DNA of 22,561 nt from an uncultured Clostridia bacterium. GTDB lineage: Bacteria > Bacillota > Clostridia > UBA1381. Under the pieces are notes generated by a model. That model did not search any database. It was not told where the DNA came from and saw only the letters and a program-made list of their open reading frames with translations. Shown here in pieces: positions 8,785 through 16,323 of the stretch. Each line of letters opens with the position of its first letter. Position 1 is the stretch's first letter. Made by a program: the position numbers and the translations under genes. Location: positions 1 through 22,561 of the forward strand of contig CAJUFV010000201.1 in NCBI GenBank assembly GCA_910585795.1. Reading direction: 5' to 3'.

Positions 8785-8814
8785 ATTATACAATAGAACA
8801 TAGCGGCTAGTCAA
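8785..8814 (-). promoter_or_regulatory. Sigma-A promoter for the kdgK-type kinase gene
   Basis: Read on the minus strand: -35 TTGACT (8814-8809), an 18-base spacer, then a perfect -10 TATAAT (8790-8785). It lies 43 bases before the start codon and gives the kinase a transcript independent of the upstream superoxide dismutase gene. Confidence 0.82.
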
Positions 8815-8842
8815 TATTCATTGTAAAATTTATATAAATGAA

Positions 8843-9328
8843 TTACTGATACATTATTTTACCGCAGGCGATTTTCGTTCCTGAGCCGCCGCTTGGCTGA
8901 GTTGTGAAATCATCAGGATTGCTGTGTATTATAATTACTCTGCCGGCAACATCCTTTAATTCAAATCTATCTGTAAATACCGACATATACGCGTATCCGT
9001 TGCTGCCAAACAACGGAGGCAAATCTCCGGCATGGTATGGATGTGGACAGTTGTGAGGGTTAAAGTGTCCTTTAGCATTTGCAAACGGGTCTTTTTCGTT
9101 GCCGCCGCATTCTGTGCCCTCATGAATATGAAAGCCAAATACGCCTCCGCCGCATTTGTCAGAATTGACAGGCAAGCCCGCTATCTCTGCGGTTATAAGC
9201 ACACCGTTTTTCATTTGCTTGAATATTACGTTCCCGTGTATGTCGGGATATTGTTTGCTGCCTTTGATGATGGCTTTTGCAAAAATATTTTGCTGAACAT
9301 AGTTATTTCTTTTTTTCTTTATATACAT
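8843..9328 (-). CDS. Cu/Zn superoxide dismutase family protein, no signal peptide
   Basis: A 161-residue SodC-fold protein, expected to turn superoxide into oxygen and hydrogen peroxide. All metal ligands of the family can be placed: copper H67 and H69 (GFHIHE), bridging H88 (GHFNP), zinc H96, H99 and D102 (HPYHAGDLPP), and copper H135 (VIIIHSNPDD). The disulfide pair is C74 and C155. The active-site arginine of classical enzymes (three residues before the last Cys) is lysine K152. The N terminus MYIKKKRNNYVQQ has no hydrophobic core, so the protein looks cytoplasmic, whereas most bacterial SodC proteins are exported. GGAGG is 9 bases before the ATG. It lies between capA and the kinase on the same strand with its own gaps. 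Fold assignment is firm; activity is inferred. Confidence 0.88.
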   Translation of the reverse strand: MYIKKKRNNYVQQNIFAKAIIKGSKQYPDIHGNVIFKQMKNGVLITAEIAGLPVNSDKCGGGVFGFHIHEGTECGGNEKDPFANAKGHFNPHNCPHPYHAGDLPPLFGSNGYAYMSVFTDRFELKDVAGRVIIIHSNPDDFTTQPSGGSGTKIACGKIMYQ

Positions 9329-9403
9329 AACATAACACCTCCTGTGTATTATGTTATGCTTTTAGCACCGGAAATGGTATTGCTTATATTTATATAAATA
9401 ATA

Positions 9404-9432
9404 CAGAGGTACATTTTAATAATGTACCTCTG
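9404..9432 (-). terminator. Rho-independent terminator after capA
   Basis: A perfect 12-bp stem CAGAGGTACATT / AATGTACCTCTG with a 5-base loop. On the minus strand it is followed by TATTATTTATATAAAT, a weak T-rich tail. It lies 40 bases past the capA stop and upstream of the superoxide dismutase gene, separating the two. Confidence 0.75.
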
Positions 9433-9471
9433 CGGTGTATAAAATCTTGTTAGTTGGATTATGTTCTGTGA

Positions 9472-10521
9472 TTATCTAAAATTCAGGCTCATTATTCCAA
9501 ACGGCGCGCTGTATTGAAGCATTCTGTTTTGAATTTGCGTTTTTCTGTCACCCTCAGCGATTGACGGCTGATAGTCGTTATATTCATCATGTCCGGAAAT
9601 TGTGGCTGGAATAAGAACCATATTGTCATCTTCCTGCATAACGCCATCAACAAAGGTGAATACCTGTCTGTATATTATAGTATCTTTATCGGCAGGATTA
9701 TTGTTTCCTCCGAAGCAGAAATTACCCAGACTGTACGCGATATATTTGCCGTTATATTTTTCAATACCCTGTAAAACATGAGGATGTGTGCCTATTACAA
9801 GGTCTGCGCCGGCGTCTATCGCTTTGTGGGCAAGCGCCCGCTGTTCATTGTTCGCCTCATTTTCTTTTTCAATTCCCCAGTGTATGCTTACTATAACAAG
9901 CTGAGCGCCAAGGTTTTTAACGGTGCCGATTGCTTTGTCAAGCTTTTGCGCCTCTTCTTCATTTAAAGCGTCTATACCTACAAGCCCAACGGAAATGCCG
10001 TTTACATCTCTCATTGCCGTATTTGTTCCTATGAAATTTGATATACCGGCTTCATTCAGGTATTTTATTGTGTCAGTAAGACTTTCATCACCGTAGTCTG
10101 CGCTGTGGTTGTTTGCTAAATTAGCGGCTTCAACACTGGAGCTGGTAAGTATCTGTACATATTCAGGCTTGCCTCTGAACGCAAAGGTTTTGTCCTGTCT
10201 GGAGCCTCTGTTTGAGAGCGTGCCTTCAAAATTTACGATAGTGAGGTCATCCTCGTTAAAAATAGGAGCGACATTTTTGAAAAAATATGAATAGTCGCCG
10301 TTTTGCGCCGCCGCGTATTCCGCGAAGCTGCCGTCACTTGGGGCGTTTACATCGGTGGCAAAGGTGCAGTCACCTACAGCTGTAATAGAAACTGTTGAAA
10401 CAGACGGAGTATATTCTGCTTCCGCTCTTTTATGCTCAGCTGCTCTGCCGTAAATCCATAATCCTGCTGCGGCTGTAAATAATACTATGGCCGCAAAAAA
10501 TACTAATTTTCTTATACTCAT
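9472..10521 (-). CDS. CapA-family (poly-gamma-glutamate synthesis-type) membrane-anchored protein
   Basis: A 349-residue protein with an N-terminal membrane segment (KLVFFAAIVLFTAAAGLWIYG) and a PGA_cap metallophosphatase-like domain outside the membrane. Domain motifs in order: ITAVGDCTF, DLTIVNFEGTLSNRGSR, FRGKPEYVQIL, AANLANNHSADYGD, GLVGIDA, VIVSIHWGIE, GADLVIGTHPHVLQGIE and IAYSLGNFCFGG. CapA/PgsA proteins take part in polyglutamate capsule assembly, but most single-copy homologues in Clostridia lack the other cap genes and their role is unknown; no capB or capC is visible here. The open frame extends 12 codons further to 10557, but that ATG lies at or upstream of the predicted transcription start. 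ATG 10521 has GGGAG 8 bases upstream and was chosen. Confidence 0.87.
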   Translation of the reverse strand: MSIRKLVFFAAIVLFTAAAGLWIYGRAAEHKRAEAEYTPSVSTVSITAVGDCTFATDVNAPSDGSFAEYAAAQNGDYSYFFKNVAPIFNEDDLTIVNFEGTLSNRGSRQDKTFAFRGKPEYVQILTSSSVEAANLANNHSADYGDESLTDTIKYLNEAGISNFIGTNTAMRDVNGISVGLVGIDALNEEEAQKLDKAIGTVKNLGAQLVIVSIHWGIEKENEANNEQRALAHKAIDAGADLVIGTHPHVLQGIEKYNGKYIAYSLGNFCFGGNNNPADKDTIIYRQVFTFVDGVMQEDDNMVLIPATISGHDEYNDYQPSIAEGDRKTQIQNRMLQYSAPFGIMSLNFR

Positions 10522-10558
10522 TAAAAATTCTCCCGCAAAAATTAAAATTATTAACATA

Positions 10559-10587
10559 ATTTTATTCTAATACAACAATTTTGTCAA
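10559..10587 (-). promoter_or_regulatory. Sigma-A promoter for capA
   Basis: Read on the minus strand: consensus -35 TTGACA (10587-10582), a 17-base spacer, and -10 TAAAAT (10564-10559). Transcription should begin near 10552, which excludes the upstream ATG at 10557 as the capA start. Confidence 0.85.
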
Positions 10588-10614
10588 TATCATTTTACAA
10601 TTTCTTATCATTGC

Positions 10615-10643
10615 TTGACTAATTCTCATCATAGTAATAAAAT
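10615..10643 (+). promoter_or_regulatory. Sigma-A promoter for hppA
   Basis: -35 TTGACT (10615-10620), a 17-base spacer, and -10 TAAAAT (10638-10643). It is divergent from the capA promoter, with 27 bases between the two -35 boxes. The leader is short and ends in AGGAGGG (10662-10668), 8 bases before the hppA ATG. Confidence 0.82.
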
Positions 10644-10676
10644 GGTAGTATAAATATATAAAGGAGGGTTATTCAT

Positions 10677-12773
10677 ATGAATAATTTGGAAACAATCGCG
10701 CCGGTAGCTGTATTTATATGCGCTGTTATCGCGCTTGTATTTTCGCTTATTAATTTTTACAGCGTGAAGCAAAAGCCAGAGGGAACAGATACAATGAAGG
10801 CTATTGGCAAAAAAATCCGTAAAGGCGCTATGGCTTATCTGAAACGTCAGTATAAGACGGTGGGCATATTTTTTGCGATTATGTTCATTATATTGCTTGT
10901 GCTGTCGTTTACCGGTTTCCTTACGCCTTTTGTACCGTTCGCGTTCCTGACCGGAGGATTTTTCTCAGGACTTTCAGGCTTTGTCGGTATGAAAATAGCT
11001 ACATATGCAAATACCAGAACCGCAAACGGAGCGCAGCAGGGACTTAATAAGGGTCTTAAAATTGCGTTTGCGTCAGGCTCGGTTATGGGACTTACGGTTG
11101 TAGGTCTTGGACTTCTGGATATAAGTCTGTGGTTTATGATTCTGAAATTTATTTTTAAGCTTGGCGTAGACGATATTATGGCTGCTATGCTTACCTTTGG
11201 TATGGGCGCAAGCTCAATGGCTCTGTTCGCGCGTGTTGGCGGCGGCATATTTACAAAAGCGGCTGACGTCGGAGCTGATCTTGTTGGTAAGGTTGAAGCC
11301 GGTATTCCTGAGGATGACCCAAGAAATCCGGCATGTATTGCGGATAATGTAGGTGATAATGTAGGTGATGTTGCCGGTATGGGCGCTGATCTATATGAGT
11401 CATATGTAGGCTCCATTATATCCTGCGGCGCTCTTGCGGCAGCAGCAGGTCTGGGCTTTAACGGTGTGCTTGTACCAATGCTTATTGCCGCAATCGGCAT
11501 CATCGCTTCTATTATAGGAACGTTTTTTGTTTCAACAAAAGAGGGCGCTGATCAGAAATCACTTCTAGGCTCACTAAGACGCGGAACATATATAAGCTCA
11601 ATTCTGTCGGCAATTGGCGCGGCAGTGCTTATATTTACGCTTCTTCCTGAAAACTCAAATGTATTCTGGGCTGTTATATCCGGACTTGTTGCTGGTGTGC
11701 TTATCGGCTTCTTTACTGAGTATTATACGTCTGATTCATATAAACCGACAAAAAAGCTTTCAGCTTCGTCTGAAACAGGCTCGGCTACTATTATTATTGA
11801 CGGAATTGCTCTTGGTATGTCATCAACAGCTATTCCTGTAATTATTATTGGTATTTCAATTATTGTCAGCTTCTTTACGGCAGGAGGCGGTATAGGCCCT
11901 GACGGGTTTGCAAGAGGTCTTTACGGTGTGGGACTCTCAGCGGTAGGTATGCTTTCAACACTTGGTATTACGCTCGCGACAGACGCTTACGGCCCTGTTG
12001 CCGATAATGCCGGAGGTATTGCGGAGATGTCTGGTCTTCCTGAGGTGGTTCGTGAACGAACTGACGCGCTTGATTCGCTTGGTAATACAACCGCTGCGAC
12101 AGGCAAGGGCTTTGCCATAGGCTCGGCGGCTCTGACAGCACTCGCTCTTATAGTTTCTTATACAGACAAGGTTGAGGTATTGGGCATGAAATTGAATTTA
12201 TCAGTTACAAATCCGGCGGTGCTTATTGGTTTGTTTGTGGGCGCAATGCTTCCGTTCTTGTTCAGCGCTATGACAATGCAGGCAGTTGGCCGTGCGGCTC
12301 AGAAGATTGTTGTTGAAGTAAGACGTCAGTTCAGAGAAATAAAGGGACTTATGGACGGTAAAGCCGAGGCTGACTATGAGACGTGTGTTGATATTTGTAC
12401 AAAATCATCCCTCAAGGAAATGATTTTACCGGCAGCTCTGGGTATTATAGCTCCTATTGTTGTAGGTATTGTGCTTGGCTGCAACGGTGTTGTGGGTATG
12501 CTTGCGGGCGCTCTTATTTCAGGCTTCGCTCTTGCTATTATGATGGCAAATTCAGGCGGCGCGTGGGATAACGCTAAAAAGTATATTGAAGCAGGTAATT
12601 TTGGCGGTAAGGGCAGTGACAATCATAAGGCTGCTGTTGTAGGAGATACAGTTGGTGACCCGTTTAAGGATACGTCAGGTCCGTCCGTAAATATTCTAAT
12701 AAAACTGCTTTCAATGGTTTCTATTGTTTTTGCAGCTATTGTTGTATCATACGGCGGTTTGGGGTTGTTTTAA
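10677..12773 (+). CDS. hppA: Membrane-bound ion-translocating pyrophosphatase, K+-dependent, probably Na+-pumping
   Basis: A 698-residue multi-span pump that uses pyrophosphate hydrolysis to drive cation export across the cytoplasmic membrane. The substrate-site motifs are complete: DVGADLVGKVE (197-207), DNVGDNVGDVAGMGADLYE (about 223-241), DAYGPVADNAGGIAEM (about 436-451) and GDTVGDPFKDTSGP (656-669). GNTTAATGKG (469-478) has Ala and Gly at the two positions that separate K+-dependent from K+-independent enzymes (the latter have Lys and Thr). The gate glutamate sits as DLYESYVGS (E241), the arrangement seen in Na+-transporting members, whereas plant H+ pumps have it one helix turn later. 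It is a single-gene unit with its own promoter, strong AGGAGGG ribosome binding site and terminator. Confidence 0.96.
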   Translation: MNNLETIAPVAVFICAVIALVFSLINFYSVKQKPEGTDTMKAIGKKIRKGAMAYLKRQYKTVGIFFAIMFIILLVLSFTGFLTPFVPFAFLTGGFFSGLSGFVGMKIATYANTRTANGAQQGLNKGLKIAFASGSVMGLTVVGLGLLDISLWFMILKFIFKLGVDDIMAAMLTFGMGASSMALFARVGGGIFTKAADVGADLVGKVEAGIPEDDPRNPACIADNVGDNVGDVAGMGADLYESYVGSIISCGALAAAAGLGFNGVLVPMLIAAIGIIASIIGTFFVSTKEGADQKSLLGSLRRGTYISSILSAIGAAVLIFTLLPENSNVFWAVISGLVAGVLIGFFTEYYTSDSYKPTKKLSASSETGSATIIIDGIALGMSSTAIPVIIIGISIIVSFFTAGGGIGPDGFARGLYGVGLSAVGMLSTLGITLATDAYGPVADNAGGIAEMSGLPEVVRERTDALDSLGNTTAATGKGFAIGSAALTALALIVSYTDKVEVLGMKLNLSVTNPAVLIGLFVGAMLPFLFSAMTMQAVGRAAQKIVVEVRRQFREIKGLMDGKAEADYETCVDICTKSSLKEMILPAALGIIAPIVVGIVLGCNGVVGMLAGALISGFALAIMMANSGGAWDNAKKYIEAGNFGGKGSDNHKAAVVGDTVGDPFKDTSGPSVNILIKLLSMVSIVFAAIVVSYGGLGLF

Positions 12774-12814
12774 AATAAAAAATTTCTGAATTTAAAAATT
12801 AATATGATATAAGC

Positions 12815-12850
12815 AAATAAGTCCGGTATCGCGCCGGACTTATTTGTATT
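12815..12850 (+). terminator. Rho-independent terminator after hppA
   Basis: A perfect 12-bp stem, AAATAAGTCCGG (12815-12826) with CCGGACTTATTT (12834-12845), around a 7-base loop, ending in TTATTTGTATTT. It isolates hppA from the gltX operon. Confidence 0.9.
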
Positions 12851-12862
12851 TAAGATTAAAGA

Positions 12863-12880
12863 TTTTCATATATATGAAAA
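12863..12880. repeat. Perfect 18-bp palindrome upstream of the gltX promoter
   Basis: TTTTCATATATATGAAAA reads the same on both strands. It ends 16 bases before the -35 box of the gltX promoter, where a dimeric regulator could bind. It is AT-rich, so a chance origin is possible. It lies within the 202-base hppA-gltX gap, which also holds the hppA terminator and the gltX promoter. Confidence 0.45.
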
Positions 12881-12896
12881 AAATTCCTAAAAGGGA

Positions 12897-12925
12897 TTGA
12901 TATTAAACTCATTTTTAGGTATAAT
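12897..12925 (+). promoter_or_regulatory. Sigma-A promoter for the gltX-glnS-trpS-wecA-mgtE operon
   Basis: -35 TTGATA (12897-12902), a 17-base spacer, and a perfect -10 TATAAT (12920-12925). The expected transcript start is near 12932, leaving a leader of about 44 bases, too short for a T-box. No other clear promoter was seen before the end of mgtE, though internal ones within genes cannot be excluded. Confidence 0.87.
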
Positions 12926-12975
12926 ATTATAGAATAGGTATATTAGGTTAAAAACAGAAAGGATAAATAGAGAAA

Positions 12976-14634
12976 ATGGACAGTAATAAACAAATGGCAG
13001 AGCTTCTATTCGGAAATATAACAGAAACTCCGGATGATTATGAGAGAATATATCCGAAGAGAAATATTGAAGAGGGAGCGGTTGTGACACGTTTTGCGCC
13101 CAGTCCGACGGGATTTCTGCATTTTGGAGGACTGTTTGCGGCATTTATTGAAAAAACTGCCGCAAAATCAACTAACGGTGTGTTTTATTTAAGAATAGAG
13201 GATACTGATAAAAAACGTGAGGTAGAAAACGGAGTCAGTCTGATTGTTAAGGGACTAAACGACTTTGGAATAGATATTGACGAGGGTATGATGTCTGAAA
13301 CTGAGGAGAAGGGGTCATATGGGCCGTATATGCAGAGCAGAAGAACAGAAATATATCAGTCATATGTAAAAATGCTTGTAGAAAAAGGACTTGCGTATCC
13401 GTGCTTTATGACGGAAGAGGAGCTTGCTTCTGTACGTGAGAATCAGGAAAGCAAAAAAATACTTCCGGGTATTTACGGAGAATTTGCAAAATACCGTGAT
13501 ATTACTGTTGAAGAGGCTGAAAAGAGAATAAAGAACGGCGATGAGTATGTTGTGAGACTAAAATCACCTGGAAGCGCGGATAAGCGTATAAAATTCAAGG
13601 ACGTTATAAAGGGTGAAATTGAAATGCCTGAAAACATTCTTGATGTGGTGCTTCTGAAAAAGGACGGAACTCCTACATATCACTTCGCTCATACTGTTGA
13701 CGACCATCTGATGAGAACAACTCATGTTATAAGAGGTGATGAATGGATTTCGTCAGTTCCGATTCATTTACAGCTATTTTATGTGTGTGGCTTTAAAGCG
13801 CCGAAATATGCGCATATTTCTCCTATTATGAAAGAGGAGTACGGAGGTAAGCGTAAGCTGTCAAAGAGAAAAGACCCGGAGGCGGCAGTAAGCTACTATA
13901 GGGAAGCCGGTTATCCAAAAGGAGCAATTTGGGAATATCTGATGACGCTCGCGAATTCAAATTATGAGGACTGGAGACTGGCTAATCCAAATGAGGATAT
14001 AAACAGCTTTAAATTCGCTTTCTCTAAAATGAGTAAGGCAGGAGCTTTGTTTGATATAGTAAAGCTTGCGGATGTGAGTAAGAATTATATAAGCACACTC
14101 AGCGCCGAAGAGGTTTATGATATGGTTACAGACTGGGCGCGGGACAATAACGATAAGCTCTATAAGCTGCTTGTTGATGATGAGGAATATGCAAAGGCTA
14201 TTTTTGCCATAGAAAGAGGAAATGCTAAACCGCGTAAGGATATTGCCTCATGGTCAGATGTTGAAAATTATGTTTCGTATTTTTATTCAGAGCTTTGGGA
14301 TAAGGAACTGGATTTTCCTGAAAATCTTTCAAAGGAAGATATGATTGAAATTCTTGAGACCTACAGAGATATATATGACCCTAATGCGGGAGCTGATGAG
14401 TGGTTTCCGTCAGTGAGAGATATGGCTGTATCATTGGGATATGCGAAGGCTCCGAAGGAGTACAAAAAGAATCCGGACAGTTTTAAAGGCCATGTTGGAG
14501 ATGTTGCCGGCGTTATAAGGGTGGCGGCTACAGGCAGACGGAATACACCGGATTTATATGAAATAATGCAGGTTCTCGGTTCAGATGAGGTAATGAAAAG
14601 ATTTGACGAAGCAATAGAAAATTTAAGGGGATAG
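12976..14634 (+). CDS. gltX: Glutamyl-tRNA synthetase (clostridial type with N-terminal extension)
   Basis: Charges tRNA-Glu with glutamate. This is a 552-residue class I synthetase. The Rossmann-fold core starts with TRFAPSPTGFLHFGG (38-52), where the usual HIGH-type HxGG box reads HFGG, and FYLRIEDTDKKREVENG; the KMSKS-type loop is KLSKR (294-298). Compared with E. coli GltX, which begins directly at this core, there are about 35 extra N-terminal residues (QMAELLFGNITETPDDYERIY) of the type found in clostridial enzymes. The ATG is preceded by AAAGGA at 12 bases. It is the first gene of the operon, and glnS follows after 4 bases. Because a GlnRS is present beside it, this enzyme need not misacylate tRNA-Gln; it is probably the discriminating form, but this cannot be proved from sequence. 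Confidence 0.95.
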   Translation: MDSNKQMAELLFGNITETPDDYERIYPKRNIEEGAVVTRFAPSPTGFLHFGGLFAAFIEKTAAKSTNGVFYLRIEDTDKKREVENGVSLIVKGLNDFGIDIDEGMMSETEEKGSYGPYMQSRRTEIYQSYVKMLVEKGLAYPCFMTEEELASVRENQESKKILPGIYGEFAKYRDITVEEAEKRIKNGDEYVVRLKSPGSADKRIKFKDVIKGEIEMPENILDVVLLKKDGTPTYHFAHTVDDHLMRTTHVIRGDEWISSVPIHLQLFYVCGFKAPKYAHISPIMKEEYGGKRKLSKRKDPEAAVSYYREAGYPKGAIWEYLMTLANSNYEDWRLANPNEDINSFKFAFSKMSKAGALFDIVKLADVSKNYISTLSAEEVYDMVTDWARDNNDKLYKLLVDDEEYAKAIFAIERGNAKPRKDIASWSDVENYVSYFYSELWDKELDFPENLSKEDMIEILETYRDIYDPNAGADEWFPSVRDMAVSLGYAKAPKEYKKNPDSFKGHVGDVAGVIRVAATGRRNTPDLYEIMQVLGSDEVMKRFDEAIENLRG

Positions 14635-14638
14635 ATTT

Positions 14639-16306
14639 ATGGAAGAAATAATCAGCAGAAATTTTATTCAGGAAGCTATTGAAAAGGATTTGGAGGACGG
14701 CGTCTATAATCATGTGCAAACACGTTTTCCTCCTGAGCCTAATGGTTATCTGCATGTAGGTCATGCAAAGGCGGTAAGCATAGATTTTGGTATGGCAGAG
14801 AAATACAACGGAACGTGTAATCTTCGTTTGGATGATACTAATCCTACAAAGGAGGATACGGAGTACGTTGACGCTATTATGGATGATATAAAATGGCTGG
14901 GCTTTAAATGGGACAAGGTGTTTTACGCGTCTGATTATTTTGATGATATGTACGAGGCGGCAATAAGGTTGATAAAGAAAGGCAAGGCATATGTTGATGA
15001 CCTTTCCGCTGACCAAATACGTGAATACAGAGGAACACTTACAACCCCGGGGAAAAACAGTCCTTACAGAGAAAGAACAGTTGAGGAAAACCTTGATTTG
15101 TTTGATAGAATGACAAAGGGAGAATTCCCTGATGGAGCAAAGGTGCTCCGCGCTAAAATAGATATGGCATCGCCTAATCTTAACATGCGCGACCCGATTA
15201 TATATAGAATACTTCGCGCGCATCATCACAGGACAGGTGACAAGTGGCTTGTATATCCAATGTATGATTTTGCTCATCCGATTTCAGATACAGTTGAGGG
15301 CGTTACTCATTCGCTGTGTTCACTTGAATTTGAGGACCATAGACCGCTGTATGACTGGGTGTTGCGAGAGGTTGGATATGAACAGCCGTCAAGACAGATT
15401 GAGTTTGCGAGAATGAATCTGAACTATACGCTTACAAGTAAACGAAGATGTCTTAGACTTGTTCAGGATAATATTGTTTCAGGCTGGGATGACCCAAGAA
15501 TGTCAACATTGTGCGGTATGCGCAGACGCGGCTATACCCCTGAGGCAATTCGTGATTTTTGTGAAAGAATAGGTATTGCAAAGGCAAACAGCGTTATAGA
15601 TTTTGCGCTTTTGGAGGCATGTATAAGAGAAGACCTTAATAAGAAGGCTCCAAGAGTAATGGCTGTTTTAAAACCGATAAAGCTTATAATAGATAACTAT
15701 CCGGAGGAGCAGGTTGAACAGATTGAGGTAGAGGTAAATCCGGAAAATCCGGAGCTTGGAAAGCGCAGTGTTGAATTTTCGCGTGAGCTGTATATTGAAG
15801 AGGATGACTTTATGGAGGATGCTCCGAAGAAGTATTTTAGGTTGTCTCCTGGACGTGAGGTGCGTCTTAAAGGTGCTTATTATGTGACTTGCACCGGATG
15901 TGACAAGGATGCTGATGGCAATGTAATTGCAGTACACTGCACATATGACCCTGAAACACGTGGCGGCGACGCGCCTGACGGACGTAAGGTTAAGGGAACA
16001 ATACATTTTGTAAGCGCGGCGCACGCGCGTGACGCTGAAATACGCATTTATGACAGACTGTTTAATGTGGAAAATCCGTCTGATGAAACAGGCGTAAATG
16101 ATTTTACCGATAATCTTAATCCGGAATCAAAGATAGTGCTCTCAAACGCAAAAATTGAAAATACAATGACAGACCTGAAAGCGGGAGATAAATTTCAGTT
16201 CCTGAGATTAGGCTATTTTTGCGTAGACCCTGATTCAACTCCTGAAAAGCCTGTATTTAATAGAACGGTGGCATTGAAGGACAGCTGGAAAAAGATAAAC
16301 AAATAA
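14639..16306 (+). CDS. glnS: Glutaminyl-tRNA synthetase
   Basis: Charges tRNA-Gln directly with glutamine. The 555 residues match full-length bacterial GlnRS. The class I signature is PPEPNGYLHVGHAKA (31-45), followed by CNLRLDDTNPTKEDTEYV. The core continues with MYDFAHPISDTVEGVTHSLCSLEFEDHRPLYDW in segments typical of GlnRS, and the second signature loop is TSKRR (266-270), where E. coli has MSKRK. The two beta-barrel anticodon domains fill about 340-555. GlnRS is patchy in Bacillota, most of which make Gln-tRNA by the GatCAB route, and bacterial glnS is considered a gene gained from eukaryotes. It lies 4 bases after gltX, and its stop codon touches the AAGGAG of the next gene. Confidence 0.96.
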   Translation: MEEIISRNFIQEAIEKDLEDGVYNHVQTRFPPEPNGYLHVGHAKAVSIDFGMAEKYNGTCNLRLDDTNPTKEDTEYVDAIMDDIKWLGFKWDKVFYASDYFDDMYEAAIRLIKKGKAYVDDLSADQIREYRGTLTTPGKNSPYRERTVEENLDLFDRMTKGEFPDGAKVLRAKIDMASPNLNMRDPIIYRILRAHHHRTGDKWLVYPMYDFAHPISDTVEGVTHSLCSLEFEDHRPLYDWVLREVGYEQPSRQIEFARMNLNYTLTSKRRCLRLVQDNIVSGWDDPRMSTLCGMRRRGYTPEAIRDFCERIGIAKANSVIDFALLEACIREDLNKKAPRVMAVLKPIKLIIDNYPEEQVEQIEVEVNPENPELGKRSVEFSRELYIEEDDFMEDAPKKYFRLSPGREVRLKGAYYVTCTGCDKDADGNVIAVHCTYDPETRGGDAPDGRKVKGTIHFVSAAHARDAEIRIYDRLFNVENPSDETGVNDFTDNLNPESKIVLSNAKIENTMTDLKAGDKFQFLRLGYFCVDPDSTPEKPVFNRTVALKDSWKKINK

Positions 16307-16323
16307 GGAGAAAATATATAGCT

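Noticed and set aside
8816..8843. Terminator for the SOD-like gene (ATTCATT / AATGAAT)
   Set aside because: A 7-bp AT-rich stem with a 14-base loop and no T-run; it is too weak to call, so no terminator is assigned there.
9032..9397. 121-codon open frame antisense to the SOD-like gene
   Set aside because: The sense strand encodes all SodC metal ligands in order with a GGAGG site; the antisense frame has no such support.
10522..10557. Longer capA start at 10557
   Set aside because: It has no ribosome binding site and lies at or before the transcript start predicted from the TTGACA-17-TAAAAT promoter.
10847..11503. 218-codon open frame antisense to hppA
   Set aside because: A mirror of the small-residue-rich hppA code: proline-, serine- and alanine-rich low-complexity translation, no ribosome binding site, and it lies wholly inside a certain gene.
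12926..12975. T-box riboswitch before gltX
   Set aside because: The leader from the predicted transcript start is only about 44 bases and holds no T-box sequence or specifier hairpin.
14528..15277. 249-codon open frame antisense to gltX/glnS
   Set aside because: Cysteine- and isoleucine-rich translation without recognisable domain; it spans two well-supported synthetase genes on the other strand.
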